The notes: generated from the sequence alone by a model not told the origin. 64,000 nt of DNA from Paragonimus westermani (GCA_008508345.1 QNGE01001307.1:112365-176364), one strand, 5' to 3'. Shown: positions 46,001 through 57,342, counted from the stretch's first letter. A program made the numbers and translations.

Positions 46001-49000
46001 TAATCAGTCCAGTTGACTCGACTCAGCCAATGAGGTGTGAAACACAAAGGTTTTAGGCGCACGTTTTAAACCAAACGAAATCGATCGCCACCTGTCTTGA
46101 GTTTAATCGAAGCACTAGCTCAAGTAGCCTGGCTGGTTTAACCGTCCACCACCTGATCAGTTGTTCTCGTCACGCTGCTTAGCCAGCCAAGAACTAGTGC
46201 AGTGGTCAGCAAAGTTAATTCATAAGGGAGTGACTGGGGTTTCATTTCCAACCGTGGCACGTATATGCACAACTGACGAGCTCCAACAAGAGTGAAAATT
46301 CCAGTCTACTGCTTCTTTTGGAAACGAGCTGACTGGAGAGTCCAGTAGAATGCAGAAACTGCGATCACTGCTGAATGATGCACACCTTATGCCATCTACA
46401 ACCTCCGATTTCTTGTTAGCAAGCGTTTTCAACCACATTCCAATCACTTCGGAATTTTTCGTTCTAGAGGTTTGAGATTTTCAAATACGGGCGGAACAAT
46501 GCCAAACGAGAAGTGCGTTTGGCTCCAAGCAACATGTATACTGGATAAATGTTTACCAGACTCACTGCTCCTTCTTGAATATCGAACGACAAATCTTCGT
46601 ACAGGTAGGCTACAAATTCTGACTTGAATTTGGGATATTGGTCTAGCACATTGTTCAAAGTGACCAAATCGATGCTTTGTAAATCGCAGTAGGTCAGCGA
46701 TTTCACACCACATCGTGAGCGAACCGTTTGCATGGTCTCGGCAGAAGTATCGATATAGGTTCCAAACCAGTCGTTCTTACCTGCGTGGTCGATAAAGTAA
46801 AATGAAAACAACAGTCTTCGTGGTTGATATTTTTAACTCTGAAAAATTACCGGTCAGTTTTATGCATGACTACTGTGTTTAGTAAAGATATTACATGAAA
46901 TTGAACTACTGCATCGACTAGCCGGAGATTGGGGAAATGTATCTGTTTGTGTCAAACGCCCAGAATATATTCCTTAAAGAATTATTCCGTTTGACAATTA
47001 ATCGAGTGTGCTTTATACAACCCAGTGTGTGTTCATCATAACGTTTATCCCGTTCAATCTGCACTCAACTAGCTGACTTTAGAATTAATCTACCGAACGA
47101 GTTGGTGAAATTTCGAAGTTTGGATGGGAAAACAAGATATACACAATCGTCCCAGAACCACTTTTCCCTGGAGCAATAAGAACACCGGGTATCTTTGTGA
47201 ATCAGTCGAGGTGAAACGTCATAAACTTGTCAGATGCTGTCGGATTTACTATGTTACAATCACGCGTGACAACCGCAAAAATGAGAATCTGACAATCATC
47301 CAGCCAGATCGTTTATCGTCCGAGAGAAAAAGTTTGTTAATATTTGTTTCAGACAGTCAGTTTTTTATCGTTATCTTTGGGTGACATCCAACAAAATAAT
47401 ATTATGGCTAACTGTTCTGTAGACAGATTTTTGTTCTCTTTGTTATATTTCACGTTTTCTGCATATCCGGGTTTCATGCCCCATATTAATTGAACCCCTC
47501 TTTAAACATTTATTAAGTTAATCGTTTTGTTTATACTTCGGCTTACATCACTACATACGCAGCGTAGTTCGCCTAAGTCGTTCTTCAACCAATTTGGTCA
47601 AATTTAAACATCAGACCACAGACCTCATTATTTAACTACTCTAGTCTTGACTACTTCAGTCATGACTGCTTGTCACCTGCGACTTATTTCACCCTATCCT
47701 TCTCGATTTGCACGTACCTCATCGTGCACGCTTCCCTATTGTCATCAGCACAACGCGACTGTCAAAAGTCTTTGGAGTATTTCTATGGGAAATTTCCTGG
47801 GTATTTCTACCCGATGCTTCTTAACAACTTCATCCCTCGTAGATTCAGAAAATCAAGGACACAAGTGTAGCAATTTTGTGATTAAACTCTCACGACCGTT
47901 GAGCATGGGGTCTTGAGAAGTCAGGCTAGGTTCGTTCGCTCCGTAACGATTCGTAGTTTCGGTATTTTCCTTGTACGTGAATCAAGATGGATTCCACTCT
48001 GTTCATCCCATTCTTGAATTGATTTCTGTTATCGGTGCAGTTGAAAAATTCATCATAGCTTAGTTGGTTAGCCTGTATGTCCAAGCTAATCAGGCTTACT
48101 AGCATATTCCACAAATAATTAGTTGAAGTTTTGTAACGTGGGATGTATATATTGAGGCTATGTATTATTAGAGATCTGCCTTCTTTTCATGAGACACGAT
48201 AAACGGTAACAAACTTCTGTTTTGTTTGATGGCGTACGTACCAGAATTACCAGAACCGAAGTTCGTCAAGTGTTTCAAAATTTCCGCTAGTGTCACCACA
48301 GTGCATCTGGTTCAGACGGGTTGAAGATATTCTCGAAAATAAAGTCCACACCTTCTTACTGAGAAAGTTTAACAGGCCTCTGACGCTACTCAATTTAAAC
48401 GCTGTTGAAAGTGTTCATGCTTTTGGTATTTATATGTTCGCCGAGCTTGGCATTTAGGTTGCAAACGTTTCATCACCAGGCGAGGTGACAACATCAGTGC
48501 GTAAGTGTTTCAGCGTATATTTCGAACATTCAAGTGTCCATGCTTGCTGAAAATTGACCTTTTCATCTCGCAACAATTCAGACGTAGACATTCTAGTAAT
48601 GCACCCTGTATGACCGTGCTGAAGTGTTCCAGCGCAAACGTTCATTTCAACTTTGGAAAATTATTGTTACAAAAAAACGCCGTACAAGGCACTACGTCTG
48701 TCTTGCTATGGTTACATTTTGAGTGCTTACAGGTGAAACTTAAGTTCTCTTGAATTGACTGCTAGCACATCTTCGTCTACGTTGTTAACCATTGGTCTTT
48801 CAGTTAATCAAATACATCTTTTGAAAGCTGAATTTTAGTTGTTCAATCTCGTTGAATGTTACGTCTCATGAAATAGACTGTTAAGAGTGATTTGTTTCCA
48901 CTGGTCACTTTGACTTGAGAACAAAATGATTTCTCATTTGTTAGAAGCTGAACGATTTACTTACACTGCTCCAACCATCCAACATGTTTATACTTCGTAG

Positions 49001-52000
49001 CTGTTGAATCCAGCTGTTCTGGAGGCTTAATCAATGTGCACGTGGCTCAAAAGTGTTGGATGTTTGTTCAAGAACTGGAGCTTTGCACGAGCTTAAGGTA
49101 GTCAAATGGTTTTGCGACTTTCTTCTTTGATTCGCTAAGAACACACGTGTGCCAATTATGTTTTACCATTTTGTAATACATGTGTAAAATTTAATTGAAT
49201 GTAAAAATTGAGCACTGTGATGTATTGTGTTAGGGGTATATCCCAGGCATTGTACGATCTTCTGTTTTGTATAGACTGTATCTATAACTGTATCCTGTAA
49301 CTGTATCCGTGTAACCGGATATCTGATAAGAGGTCTGTTGTGTACAAGTTCCTTTTTAACTGGGAGTTCTCATATCATCCAAAAATGACAATCATAAGAA
49401 TTCAAACATATTCTGTCTATACACGAGGTTGGTACTATTTGAGGGTAAAAATTCAACTCACCTAATAGCGCAACTACTTCATCGTTGTCCAAAACCTCCA
49501 GTGATCCGTTGCATACAAAATATAATCGTCGGAGTACATCGCCGGCATGAATCAAGTATTCTCCAGGTGTGAAGAATGTCGTCTTGATTTCTACAGCCAG
49601 GCTTTTTAAACAGTCCTGACTGGCATTTTCAAACACTTTCAGACTTAACAAATCTCGATTAAGGTGGAGTGCTATATCTCTGCGCAATTCCTCTGGGTAG
49701 AAATCGATAATCTGTTATTCAATTGGAAAAGGGACATTAAGATAATTACAGCCTGTTATGGTATGGCTTTATAATTCAGATATTGAATTGTGTTTATGAT
49801 CACTAAAACCGAACGACTGACCAATTCTGTATTAATAAGAACACTTCATCAAAATTTGCTGAACAAGTGATAGCTAAGAGATGTTGGGCAGGCTGATATG
49901 AACGTTTTAGCAGGCGGTCGGTAGAAAACGACCTTAGATATATTCCTGTTAGCATGTAACACGGAACCTTCGTTAGCATTGTGAACATTCTTCTAGATCT
50001 ATATGGAAGCAATAAAACCCTCCTTTGCAAATTACAAAGCAGCTTAATTTCGACACAAGGTTTTGAGATTAAAAGAAGCCCTCTTTCTAAAATACAGCCG
50101 TCAGGAGCAGAGTTGAAACGTCTGTTCTAGTATGACATGCAAAGGGACACCTGTTCATCGAGTAATCAACTTGTAATATTCCATTTCTTTATTCATTGAA
50201 AGAAGTACTCTGAACATCATCCGGAAATGAAGAGTAACATTCAGAGTATCCTCACAGCTCAGGCTGCACTGGCGAGCACAAACTATCAGTTTGCTTTTTA
50301 TATAATCAAGGGTAATTATACAACTTGGCGCTTCAACGGTGTCAGTGTTAGTAGCAAGCACGTTAGTTCTCTGCAATACAAGTAAGAACGATCCAGATAC
50401 CTTGGTTTAACTCAGATAAAAACACTAGGGATACAAACATGTTTAAAGGTAGAAGACCTTTTTATCGAGATTAGTAATCAAAGCTTCAACCATAATGTGC
50501 AAGAACAGTCGGACAGTGACTCTTACAGAGTAAAACCTTGTGGTTTGAAGCATTTGTAAACGAAACTTTACAATTTGTTATCGATTGCGAATTCAAAAGC
50601 CTTTTGGGGTGATGTGTAATTTGCATTCTGTTTGTCACCTGATAATTTCTAATAGAACGGAAGCTGGTATTCCGATGAGAACCTGATGGTTAGTGGTTAA
50701 CACTAATCAAAGGTTTTCGGTCCGCTGGATATTCTCTCTGTAGACGTCCTTGCTGAACACACGTGAATCAAAAGCGAACGGTCCATTGTTGATGACTATA
50801 ATTCTTTCATTTATGTGTTTTACTGTAGCCTGTTGATTAGAGCTGCGAAGTTAATCCTTATTGGTCGGTCAAGTTAGTTATAATAAAATGCACACAAGAC
50901 CAGCTACCGTGTTAATTTGAAATTTGCTCAATAGGGTGGTCTCGACTTGCTTTAACGTTAACCGTCATACGTGCATTATGACAAGTTAACAGTTCAATAT
51001 GTTGTTAGCACCCCTAAGGGAGCCAGTGAAAGACTTTACTTTTGAAGGTAAAGCAGGAAACTTGTTTTGTGCCAACCACAATGTTTCAACAAATTGATCA
51101 GAAGCGTTGAGATTTCCGATGCTAGAAAATTTTTCCTTTCCAACTTTGAGGTCATATAAACCCCTGACAACAATGAACCCTGCTTGACCGACTGCAAATC
51201 CAGCGAACTCTTGACGAAGAACACAGAAGCTTTCGCAATTAGTAATCTAGAACCACTTAATCAACTAGTTTCCTGTCTCATGTAGATGTACTTGTGTCTA
51301 TTGGAACCTGAATACAGATTTGAAATGCGAAGACCACTTTCAGTCGTTTGGTCTATCCTAAGAGTCGAAGGACTCCAGTAAACGATCGTTTCCTTCAAAA
51401 CTACCTTCAAATGGATTTTTATTAAAAAGTGCGGTTACTACGTAAAATTCGCTCACCTTTGTGAGCGGCATTGATGATGAAGGATGTCGGGTTGTAAGCT
51501 TTGCACTTTGGACATCAAAAGTTACGAATCCCTAAAATAGTGTCTACTTTTTCAAGAAGTCAAAACAGTTCTGTTTTGTACTGTAACCCACGCACAGAGA
51601 CATTCAAGCGATAACATGAGCGTGGAAAACTGCGGGGTGAAGGGACGGTCATATTCGCTATAGTGAAAGGCGATTTGACGAAAATGTTTGCTAAGGAAAT
51701 CAAGAAAAGTTTCGATGCAACTTTAAAAGATAGTTTCGGGAAAGAATTCAAACTCCTGTTCAATTTATCCGTCGTCTTTGCTTTGGGCATGTCACACGAA
51801 CAGAAAAAACGTCTTGCACAGCTGTCATTATCAATAGGCATACTGATTGTAAACTCCGTGTTCTGTTAATGAACGCTATACCGACGTTTGTGCACAGTGG
51901 TGTTGTGTGGACTACGTAACGAAACCACCGTTATGGTTAACTTTAATTTTGAAAAAGCACGTCTGGGTATTCCTAACCGGATTTTTCACTCTGCAACTTT

Positions 52001-55000
52001 CGATCACTTTTCACCACCCTTCAAAAGAGAGTTTGCTTACCTGAGAACCTTAATGAACCATTTCAGATTCACTTCATCGAAATTATTTTAGCACGTCAGC
52101 TGTTTATAGATAGAATTCACGGTTTCGCTGACATGAGTTATGCTAGTCAAATTTGTAACTGATTCGAATACATGCAACAGTGTTATAGGTCAACTTTTTT
52201 CACAGTAGTGCCTTTCTCATACAGTCAGCAGTGGGGCGGGATGCCGTAACCACAAGAAACATCCGGACGGTTTAATTACTGACCACAAAATCTGATTATG
52301 TGTAATCGATGCATGATAAATAGTTTTAGGTTACCTCAGACACGTCGATCCCTCTATTGATTGCCCAGGTAGTTTGGAAGAAATCCTCCATACGTCTTTT
52401 CAGTGGTTTTGGAATGTGATGTACCCGAACGAAATCCTTCAAATCTTGTGTCTTTGACTGAAACGCGGTTCGGCGAGCGTAGATTCGCTGTATGATAGCC
52501 GTCAAATTCCCGAAAACAGCAGCGTGCATCAGAGCTGAAGGTAACGAGGTATTTAAAAAGTAATTAGAATTAAGGACCGTTGTGTTCATTCAAAAGTGCG
52601 AATTTTTTTAGATACGAATTTTCGACGTTTGTGAATCTACAGTAGAGCATTTTTTTCTGTTAGATATAACCGACTCCTTCTACAGCACTGATTAAATAAT
52701 TTTAATGTTTTGTACAATCCCACAAAAGTGCCTCCCACGTCTGAAAGCGAAAAATTGCCGGAAAGGTCAGAATGTGTTTGTTTGAAGAAACACATTCCGA
52801 TGCTGTAGAGTAGGCAGTACTTTGTTACTGTGCTTCTATTGATAGCCACTATTCTTTACATTTTACTGCAACCGATGGTTCGATAGTATTTGTTTTATTT
52901 ATTTCCAGCAACAGATGGTGCGCTGCGGGTTCCTGTATATAGTGAAGCGCGACTGTTGTAAGTTGAAGTGAAATTCGTGGCTACAACTAACGTTGAACTG
53001 TTAGCACTATAGCCATGTCATAATCATTCTGACTGTCTTGTTTTCACAAGCAATGGGAAAGTCATTCCCATTGTATTTGAACAACACCAAATACTTAACC
53101 TGAACAACGTCTAGCACCACATTCACTTGCCGACAAACACGCAGTGATTGTCAAATTAGTTCAGTCTACTCGCTTCTACGATCTGCAAGGGAATCTCTCC
53201 AAATATGTTTTCTCCTCCTTACAGAATAACGTGTACTATAACGCAGCTCGTGTCACATTTAGTCAATAGACTAACAGTAATTTCAGTTATTTGTACTCCC
53301 TGTATACTCTGAACAATAATTCTGATCCTCTTGGTTAACATAGGTTTTGCTGCTGATGTTACTGGAAGTGCACGCGCCAAAATTAGCCGTCGTACTGCAC
53401 GGTTATGGCTTTAACATCACGGGAGAATTAAAGTTGAGCGTCGGCCACATCTGATCGCAGCTTTCGCATTCCGGTAGACAATCCAGCTGGCTTCTTCCGG
53501 AAAGAAGCACCTGACTCGAGGTTTGCTTTCATGAGAGCACGTCACCAGTGAATATCCATGGCACGGCATGCAGTAGAACTCCGACCACTTCTTAGTTATG
53601 AGATCTACTGGGAGCGAAAATCGAGTCTAGTGCTTCTTTCCGGAAGAAGCCAGCTGGATTGTCTACCGGAATTCGAAAGATGCGATCAAATATGGGTGAT
53701 TTTTAATTGAGATTAACCAAGTCCCCGGCTACCCATCGGTAACCATAAGAGTGATTGTCATAACAGTACTTTCGTCAAAATGTGAATGGGTCGGAGTTCA
53801 CTGTTCCGGAGGAAGAATGTGTGGCTATCTCACCAACGGACATTACTCGATCGAACAGTCGTGAACCTACTGTAATGAGACTTGTGACACGCAGGTTTCC
53901 TCTGGAAATTTCCGGTTAACAATCTGCGTACACAAGTGTACACTGCCAAGAAACACCTCATCAACAAATTAACATTTTCTCATTGTCCGTTAGCTTACAA
54001 TTAATCCAGATTTTGTCATATCTCATCATGTTTAGACCTCAGTGTTTATTCATTAGGCTGTCGTTAGACTACAGATCATGTGTGCAATAGGTTTTGTCGT
54101 TTCTGTATCGGACTGGTTGGGAATAGCATGCCCAAAAAAATAGAATGCTATTATATAGGATGTGAATGTGCACTTGTTAACACACTCTCGCCCTTGGCAA
54201 GCATTTTGGAGACAGTACACCAGTAGTAACAGAATAATGACTTCCAGAGTCACCCAAGTGTCTGAGTTGTATGATATGAAGTGAGGGCTAAGCTTAAATT
54301 AGAGGATATCTATTGGCTAGACCTGAACACAAGCACCTGACTGCGGCAACCACAGGACTATAGCACTCAGAAGTGTTAGTCACAACAGAAGAAAGTGTAG
54401 CTATTTACTTCTAGACTGTCATCAGGGTTTATTGCCACCATCTAGCTCTCTGTTCATTGTGATAAACGAAAATCGCCCTATTTGACTTGTAACTAGTTGT
54501 TTATTATGGCAACAAACTAAAAAACTGTATACCTCTTGCAAGTTCTGAACTTACCACCAAGCAACATAACACATATTGCAAAAATCTTCTCGGAAGTCGT
54601 ATTCGCAGACACGTTGCCAAACCCGACCGATGTCAGACTGCTGCATGTGAAATAAAGCGCCGTAAAATATTTGGACATGTCGTTCAGTCCGTTCGCACCG
54701 TTCCGGTTTGTGGAAGATATGTTAAGCCGGCGGGTTAATTCGTTCAGCCATCCTGTATGGGAGATCCGTTGAGAAACAAATAAAAGAATCGTCGATGAGT
54801 CTTCTTTATTGATTGTTATATGTGTGAAATCCGTCCATTTGCGTGTCAACACCGGGGGTACCACAAAAATATGATGAGAGAGCGGTGTAGAATATTCAGT
54901 AGGGGACAACTGACCATGGCATCGACAGATGGACCGGATTGCCTTCACACTCGGTCGAACCTTAAGCAAGTGCCATCGTCTGCAGTTCAAATGAACACTA

Positions 55001-56141
55001 GAGAACACTATCCAATTGGTCTGAGGGATTTTCCATTCTAGTGAAATTGGTTACTGCTGTTACAAATAAGACACTTGGAAAACCCATTGTCGGTCTAAAA
55101 TAAGAGCGGTAAACCTTTGAATCAATGATGTGGACGTAATGGAACTTTGGAATTCAACAGTTTGTTGTAATTTGTGCATACTTTGCAAAAGTGAAAAGTT
55201 CAAAACTCCGTCTATTCATTCCGTATGTTGTTACGCGTATGGCACTTGTAGTGACTGAGCTAGCAGGTCTCTACTTCCAACTTTCTACACCCACTGGGTA
55301 TTACACTGGCAATGCATCTTTGGAAGTTTTCTGTATACCTTACTCACTGGAAGCGATACAGACTAAGGTTTAGTATAAAAGCCAGACAAGACATCCTATC
55401 CTTGGTTTTTTTGACTGGTGTGGTGTCGTCTGATGAAACTATATAGTGATCGACGTGAGTAAGTGTTCATCAATATACTTTGACCCAAAAATTCCGACGT
55501 GAAAATATGACAAGCTTTAACACTTTCAGGCTTGATTAACTTCATGGAAAGTAGACATTTCCACCACAGTGCTTAGACCTCAAGGCAAACTTTCCGTTCA
55601 ACCTTTCAGAAGTCTCTGTGAGCTTCAGAAAGGTAGTTGCAGCTTTTGACTGAAACAGTGATTTTCTGCATGAAGTATTCGAAATATCAGTCAACCGTTT
55701 ACATTAGTTGTTACGGTAGGCTTAACAAGTCAGTTTTCGTTATTCAGCCATACAAGAGAACTCCGCCACTTTGTTTCTTGTTATGCTTGCTCATCTCGTA
55801 TCCCCGGAACTGTAGCTCATTCATATCGCCGAGGGCGAAGTGCTCTGCAATTTTTCAACCTACTGTAAGGATTAAACCAAATTCTACTGCTTGTTCCTCG
55901 AATGCAGAAGTGTGGATGCCAGTAGGATATTTCACTCAGGTCACTTACCAGCTTCTGATTCCTCCACCTCGTGTAGACCAATCACATACCATATGCACGC
56001 GAACCAGTGGGCGACCAGAGTAAATGTGAACATGAGTAACCCAAGTACAACAATACTATGTTGTGATAGGCGGGACATATTTTGAAACAGTCGTGCCAGC
56101 CTGAGTAGCCGAGCCAACTTGATCATTTGTAGAAGAGATAT
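36874..56141 (-). CDS. ELK-subfamily KCNH voltage-gated potassium channel, 3' eight exons (spliced)
   Basis: The eight exons join to 2154 coding bases (717 residues plus stop), and intron phases agree at all seven junctions. The product forms the tetrameric plasma-membrane K+ channel of the EAG/ERG/ELK group, which opens on depolarisation and sets excitability. Visible in order: S4 with K/R every third residue; S5 ([10 protein letters not shown]); turret with NIS; pore helix and SVGFGN filter (residues 106-111); S6 ([10 protein letters not shown]); C-linker ([12 protein letters not shown]); CNBHD ([13 protein letters not shown]); a 290-residue low-complexity tail; and a C-terminal coiled coil. 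The SQHS motif after S4 and the S6/C-linker wording fit ELK (vertebrate KCNH3/4/8, fly Elk) better than EAG or ERG. The PAS domain and S1-S3 are not in the window, so the gene is partial at its 5' end. Spliced coordinates are 55949-56141, 54555-54752, 52335-52534, 49462-49711, 46566-46780, 43092-43969, 42039-42128 and 36874-37003. Confidence 0.93.
38917..39211 (+). repeat. Long inverted repeat, left arm
   Basis: Bases 38932-39198 are the exact reverse complement of 39438-39704 apart from one mismatch in a GTTA-rich end. Weaker pairing continues out to 38917 and in to about 39210. A 61-codon open frame occurs identically in both arms only because the arms are identical. Confidence 0.95.
39212..39424. 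other. Loop of the long inverted repeat
   Basis: 213 bp separating the arms. No gene or repeat recognised. Confidence 0.6.
39425..39719 (-). repeat. Long inverted repeat, right arm
   Basis: Partner of 38917-39211. Together they form a foldback of about 800 bp in the last intron of the channel gene. Size and structure fit a foldback or MITE-type element, but no target-site duplication or known terminal motif was identified. Confidence 0.95.
41499..41675. repeat. Imperfect AAT/ACT trinucleotide tract
   Basis: About 175 bp made almost wholly of ATT, ACT, AAT and ACC triplets (plus-strand view), with frequent single-base changes. On the minus strand it reads as a Ser/Asn/Ile/Val-rich open frame, which I regard as a by-product of the repeat. 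Confidence 0.8.
42039..42128 (-). CDS. Channel exon g: short exon before the C-terminal coil
   Basis: A 90-bp exon whose phase fits both neighbours. The acceptor AAAAG before 42128 completes an Arg codon with exon f, and the donor AA|GTATGA lies at 42038. It encodes [18 protein letters not shown] then [11 protein letters not shown], with hydrophobic spacing suggestive of a helix. The acceptor has a weak pyrimidine tract, so this is the least secure internal exon. A second donor (GAA|GTAAAA) lies 9 bases further on. Confidence 0.6.
42129..43091 (-). other. Intron between channel exons f and g
   Basis: 963 bp, phase 2. No embedded feature recognised. Confidence 0.65.
43092..43969 (-). CDS. Channel exon f: long disordered cytoplasmic tail
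   Basis: The acceptor is CACCTAACAG before 43969 (phase 0) and the donor is AACAG|GTTAGT at 43091 (phase 2). It encodes 292 residues rich in Ser, Arg, Gln and Asp, starting [14 protein letters not shown]. Basic patches ([24 protein letters not shown]) and several R-x-x-S sites suggest kinase targets. This is the fast-evolving region between the CNBHD and the C-terminal coil in KCNH channels. No folded domain is seen. Confidence 0.88.
45369..45737 (+). other. Unassigned GC-rich open frame inside the intron
   Basis: The frame opens after a TAA at 45366 and closes with TGA at 45735-45737. It lacks an early ATG (first at 45528). The translation is polar ([19 protein letters not shown], then [20 protein letters not shown]) and more protein-like than the surroundings. 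It may be a remnant of a mobile-element gene; I do not recognise it. Confidence 0.25.
46191..46385 (+). mobile_element. SINE-like repeat with tRNA-like head
   Basis: The head carries TAGTGCAGTGGTCAGCAAAG (A-box-like), a TTAATTCATAAGGG loop region and GGGTTTCATTTCC (B-box-like), spaced as in a tRNA gene. It continues into GACGAGCTCCAACAAGAGTG and the family core ending CTGCGATCACTG. This copy shows the tRNA-derived nature most clearly. Confidence 0.6.
46566..46780 (-). CDS. Channel exon e: rest of the CNB homology domain and intrinsic-ligand strand
   Basis: The acceptor is CCACGCAG before 46780, completing a Gly codon (LLG|KNDWFG); the donor is GCA|GTGAGT at 46565, phase 0. It encodes [13 protein letters not shown], the following alpha-C helix ([19 protein letters not shown]) and [10 protein letters not shown]. 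The last stretch is where KCNH channels carry the intrinsic ligand, usually an aromatic residue followed by Asn-Leu; here it reads FDI (residues 346-348 of the visible protein). Confidence 0.93.
46781..49461 (-). other. Intron between channel exons d and e
   Basis: 2681 bp, phase 1. No embedded exon or repeat recognised. Confidence 0.75.
49462..49711 (-). CDS. Channel exon d: C-linker end and start of the CNB homology domain
   Basis: The acceptor is AATAACAG before 49711 (phase 0) and the donor is G|GTGAGTTG at 49461 (phase 1). It encodes [19 protein letters not shown], a C-linker helix, then the start of the beta-roll: [30 protein letters not shown] and DEVVALLG. The roll lacks the acidic-arginine pair with which true cyclic-nucleotide-gated channels hold cAMP, as expected of the nucleotide-insensitive KCNH family. 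Confidence 0.94.
49712..52334 (-). other. Intron between channel exons c and d
   Basis: 2623 bp, phase 0. No exon or repeat recognised. A lysine-rich plus-strand open frame at 51663-51869 was considered and not accepted. Confidence 0.75.
52335..52534 (-). CDS. Channel exon c: S6 and C-linker
   Basis: The acceptor is TACCTTCAG before 52534, completing an Ala codon with the previous exon; the donor is GAG|GTAACC at 52334, phase 0. It encodes the inner gate helix ([20 protein letters not shown]) and the first C-linker helices ([19 protein letters not shown], then [16 protein letters not shown]). Length and motif order match the family without gaps. Confidence 0.95.
53446..53523 (-). mobile_element. 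SINE-like repeat, inverted copy
   Basis: It is the reverse complement of 53617-53694 with few mismatches: the GATCGCAGCTTTCGCATTCC block, then CCAGCTGGCTTCTTCCGG, then CTCGAG. It lies head to head with the next copy across a spacer of about 95 bp. Confidence 0.75.
53611..53740 (+). mobile_element. SINE-like repeat with 3' tail
   Basis: The best-preserved core in the window: GGGAGCGAAAATCGAG, TCTAGTGCTTCTTTCC, GGAAGAAGCCAGCTGG, TCTACCGGAATTCG, GATGCGATCAA. It is followed by a tail, TTGAGATTAACCAAGTCCCC then GGCTACCCATC, that recurs beside the copy at 61.4 kb. The shared tail suggests a defined 3' end, as in SINEs that borrow a LINE tail; that reading is inference. Confidence 0.6.
54555..54752 (-). 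CDS. Channel exon b: turret, pore helix, selectivity filter
   Basis: The acceptor is CCATACAG before 54752 and the donor is G|GTAAGTTC at 54554. The exon contributes [10 protein letters not shown], an N-glycosylation sequon (NIS) in the turret, [13 protein letters not shown] and the filter SVGFGN, where most other Kv channels have GYG. It ends in the first half of S6 ([11 protein letters not shown]). Gly codons are split at both ends, and both rebuilt codons agree with the family. Confidence 0.95.
54753..55948 (-). other. Intron between channel exons a and b
   Basis: 1196 bp, phase 1, GT-AG. No embedded gene recognised. Confidence 0.8.
55949..56141 (-). CDS. Channel exon a: S4, S4-S5 linker and S5
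   Basis: The acceptor is TTTTTACAG before 56141 and the donor is G|GTAAGTGA at 55948; it starts in phase 0 and ends in phase 1. It encodes the voltage sensor ([14 protein letters not shown], basic residues at three-residue spacing), a linker reading [11 protein letters not shown]5 ([20 protein letters not shown]) and the start of the turret. SQHS is the ELK-like element. In vertebrate ELKs the linker usually reads closer to QKLDRYSQHS, so this one is diverged at the K, D and Y positions. Confidence 0.93.
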
Positions 56142-57342
56142 CTGTAAAAATGCACAATAGCAACAAAAACACACTGTGATGTGTCTTACTTTGAAGATAA
56201 TCCTGTCATTAGGTATAACACTATTCTAATTCAAACAGTCGGACGTTAACACAACCCAAAATATGAACTCCACCGTTACACAAAAGCAGTCCACTGAAGC
56301 ACATCATAACTGAACATAATCGGTATCTTGCCTACATGTTTAAGCGAAAATTGGGTCATACATTTGTTTGCACAATTCCGCAGCGATGACGTTACTTGTA
56401 CATTTTGTATTAAGAGGAATTCTTATTGCTACGCAGAAGGAAACGAAATGAATAGTCAACGCTTAGCTGCAAAAAATATACCCACGATGACCATGATTCA
56501 CTATCTACATTAGTCTATGGAAAGAAGACGATTGGCTAGTACTTACCAAGATTGCGTCTTCGACGAGTCTTCTTCAAGTTAATACCAGATTAGCATGGTA
56601 CTAATTACATTTAGTTGTGTACAATCTTCCGCCTAATAAACATTGGAAACACATCTTCACAGAGCAGTTGAACACCTCGCGGTTTCGGCTGTCCTCTCAA
56701 CAGCTCCATAGTCAAAGTCCACTTTGAGTAGGACTTTTTTAGTTGTTCATTGATGCAACATAAAGTGATTGAGTATCTGTTCCATACGACAATAACATTC
56801 AAGATGCAGAAAACTACCGGCATCTACACAACTAAATGTTTACATGTATCTGGTATCTAATTTACGAGCACGTTCAACCCTCTAATAAAAGAATATAGAG
56901 AACTGTGAACGGATTTCAAAGTCACCATTAGTTGATATGATGCACATGCATGGAAGTCACCGTGGAACTTGAAGTTCAAGTGAATTCATACGGGATAAAA
57001 GTATGATCGGCATATATGATAGTGTGCTTTGCCCTAATCGCACCTTATGGAAAGTGGACAGTGATCGCGAAAGAATGACACGCAGTTAAAGATTATTTTG
57101 TTCCCAGCATTCACAGTCGGCCAACTGCATGCTCAACGAAGCTTATGCCGAATTTTCAACTCCACTATAACCACCTCAAATATTACTTCAAATTTTTGCA
57201 TTATTAGGACCAGTGGACTTATTGTGTCCCTCTTTGTGCACGAACGGCAGGTAGCAACTAGAATATTGGACTCATCCGTGGCAAGCACTACTGACTGACT
57301 ATGACATACGCGAACCTCAAGTCTAATTTTCCTGTTCAAAAC

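Larger units (their letters stand above)
43970..46565 (-). other. Intron between channel exons e and f
   Basis: 2596 bp, phase 0. It contains a SINE-like copy (46191-46385, plus strand) and a GC-richer open segment at 45369-45737 (plus strand, 122 codons) of unknown origin. Confidence 0.75.
52535..54554 (-). other. Intron between channel exons b and c
   Basis: 2020 bp, phase 1. It contains the inverted pair of SINE-like copies at 53446-53740. No gene recognised. Confidence 0.8.

Noticed and set aside
51663..51869. Lys/Leu-rich plus-strand open frame with amphipathic look
   Set aside because: Antisense within a channel intron, no homologue recognised and no clear donor site.
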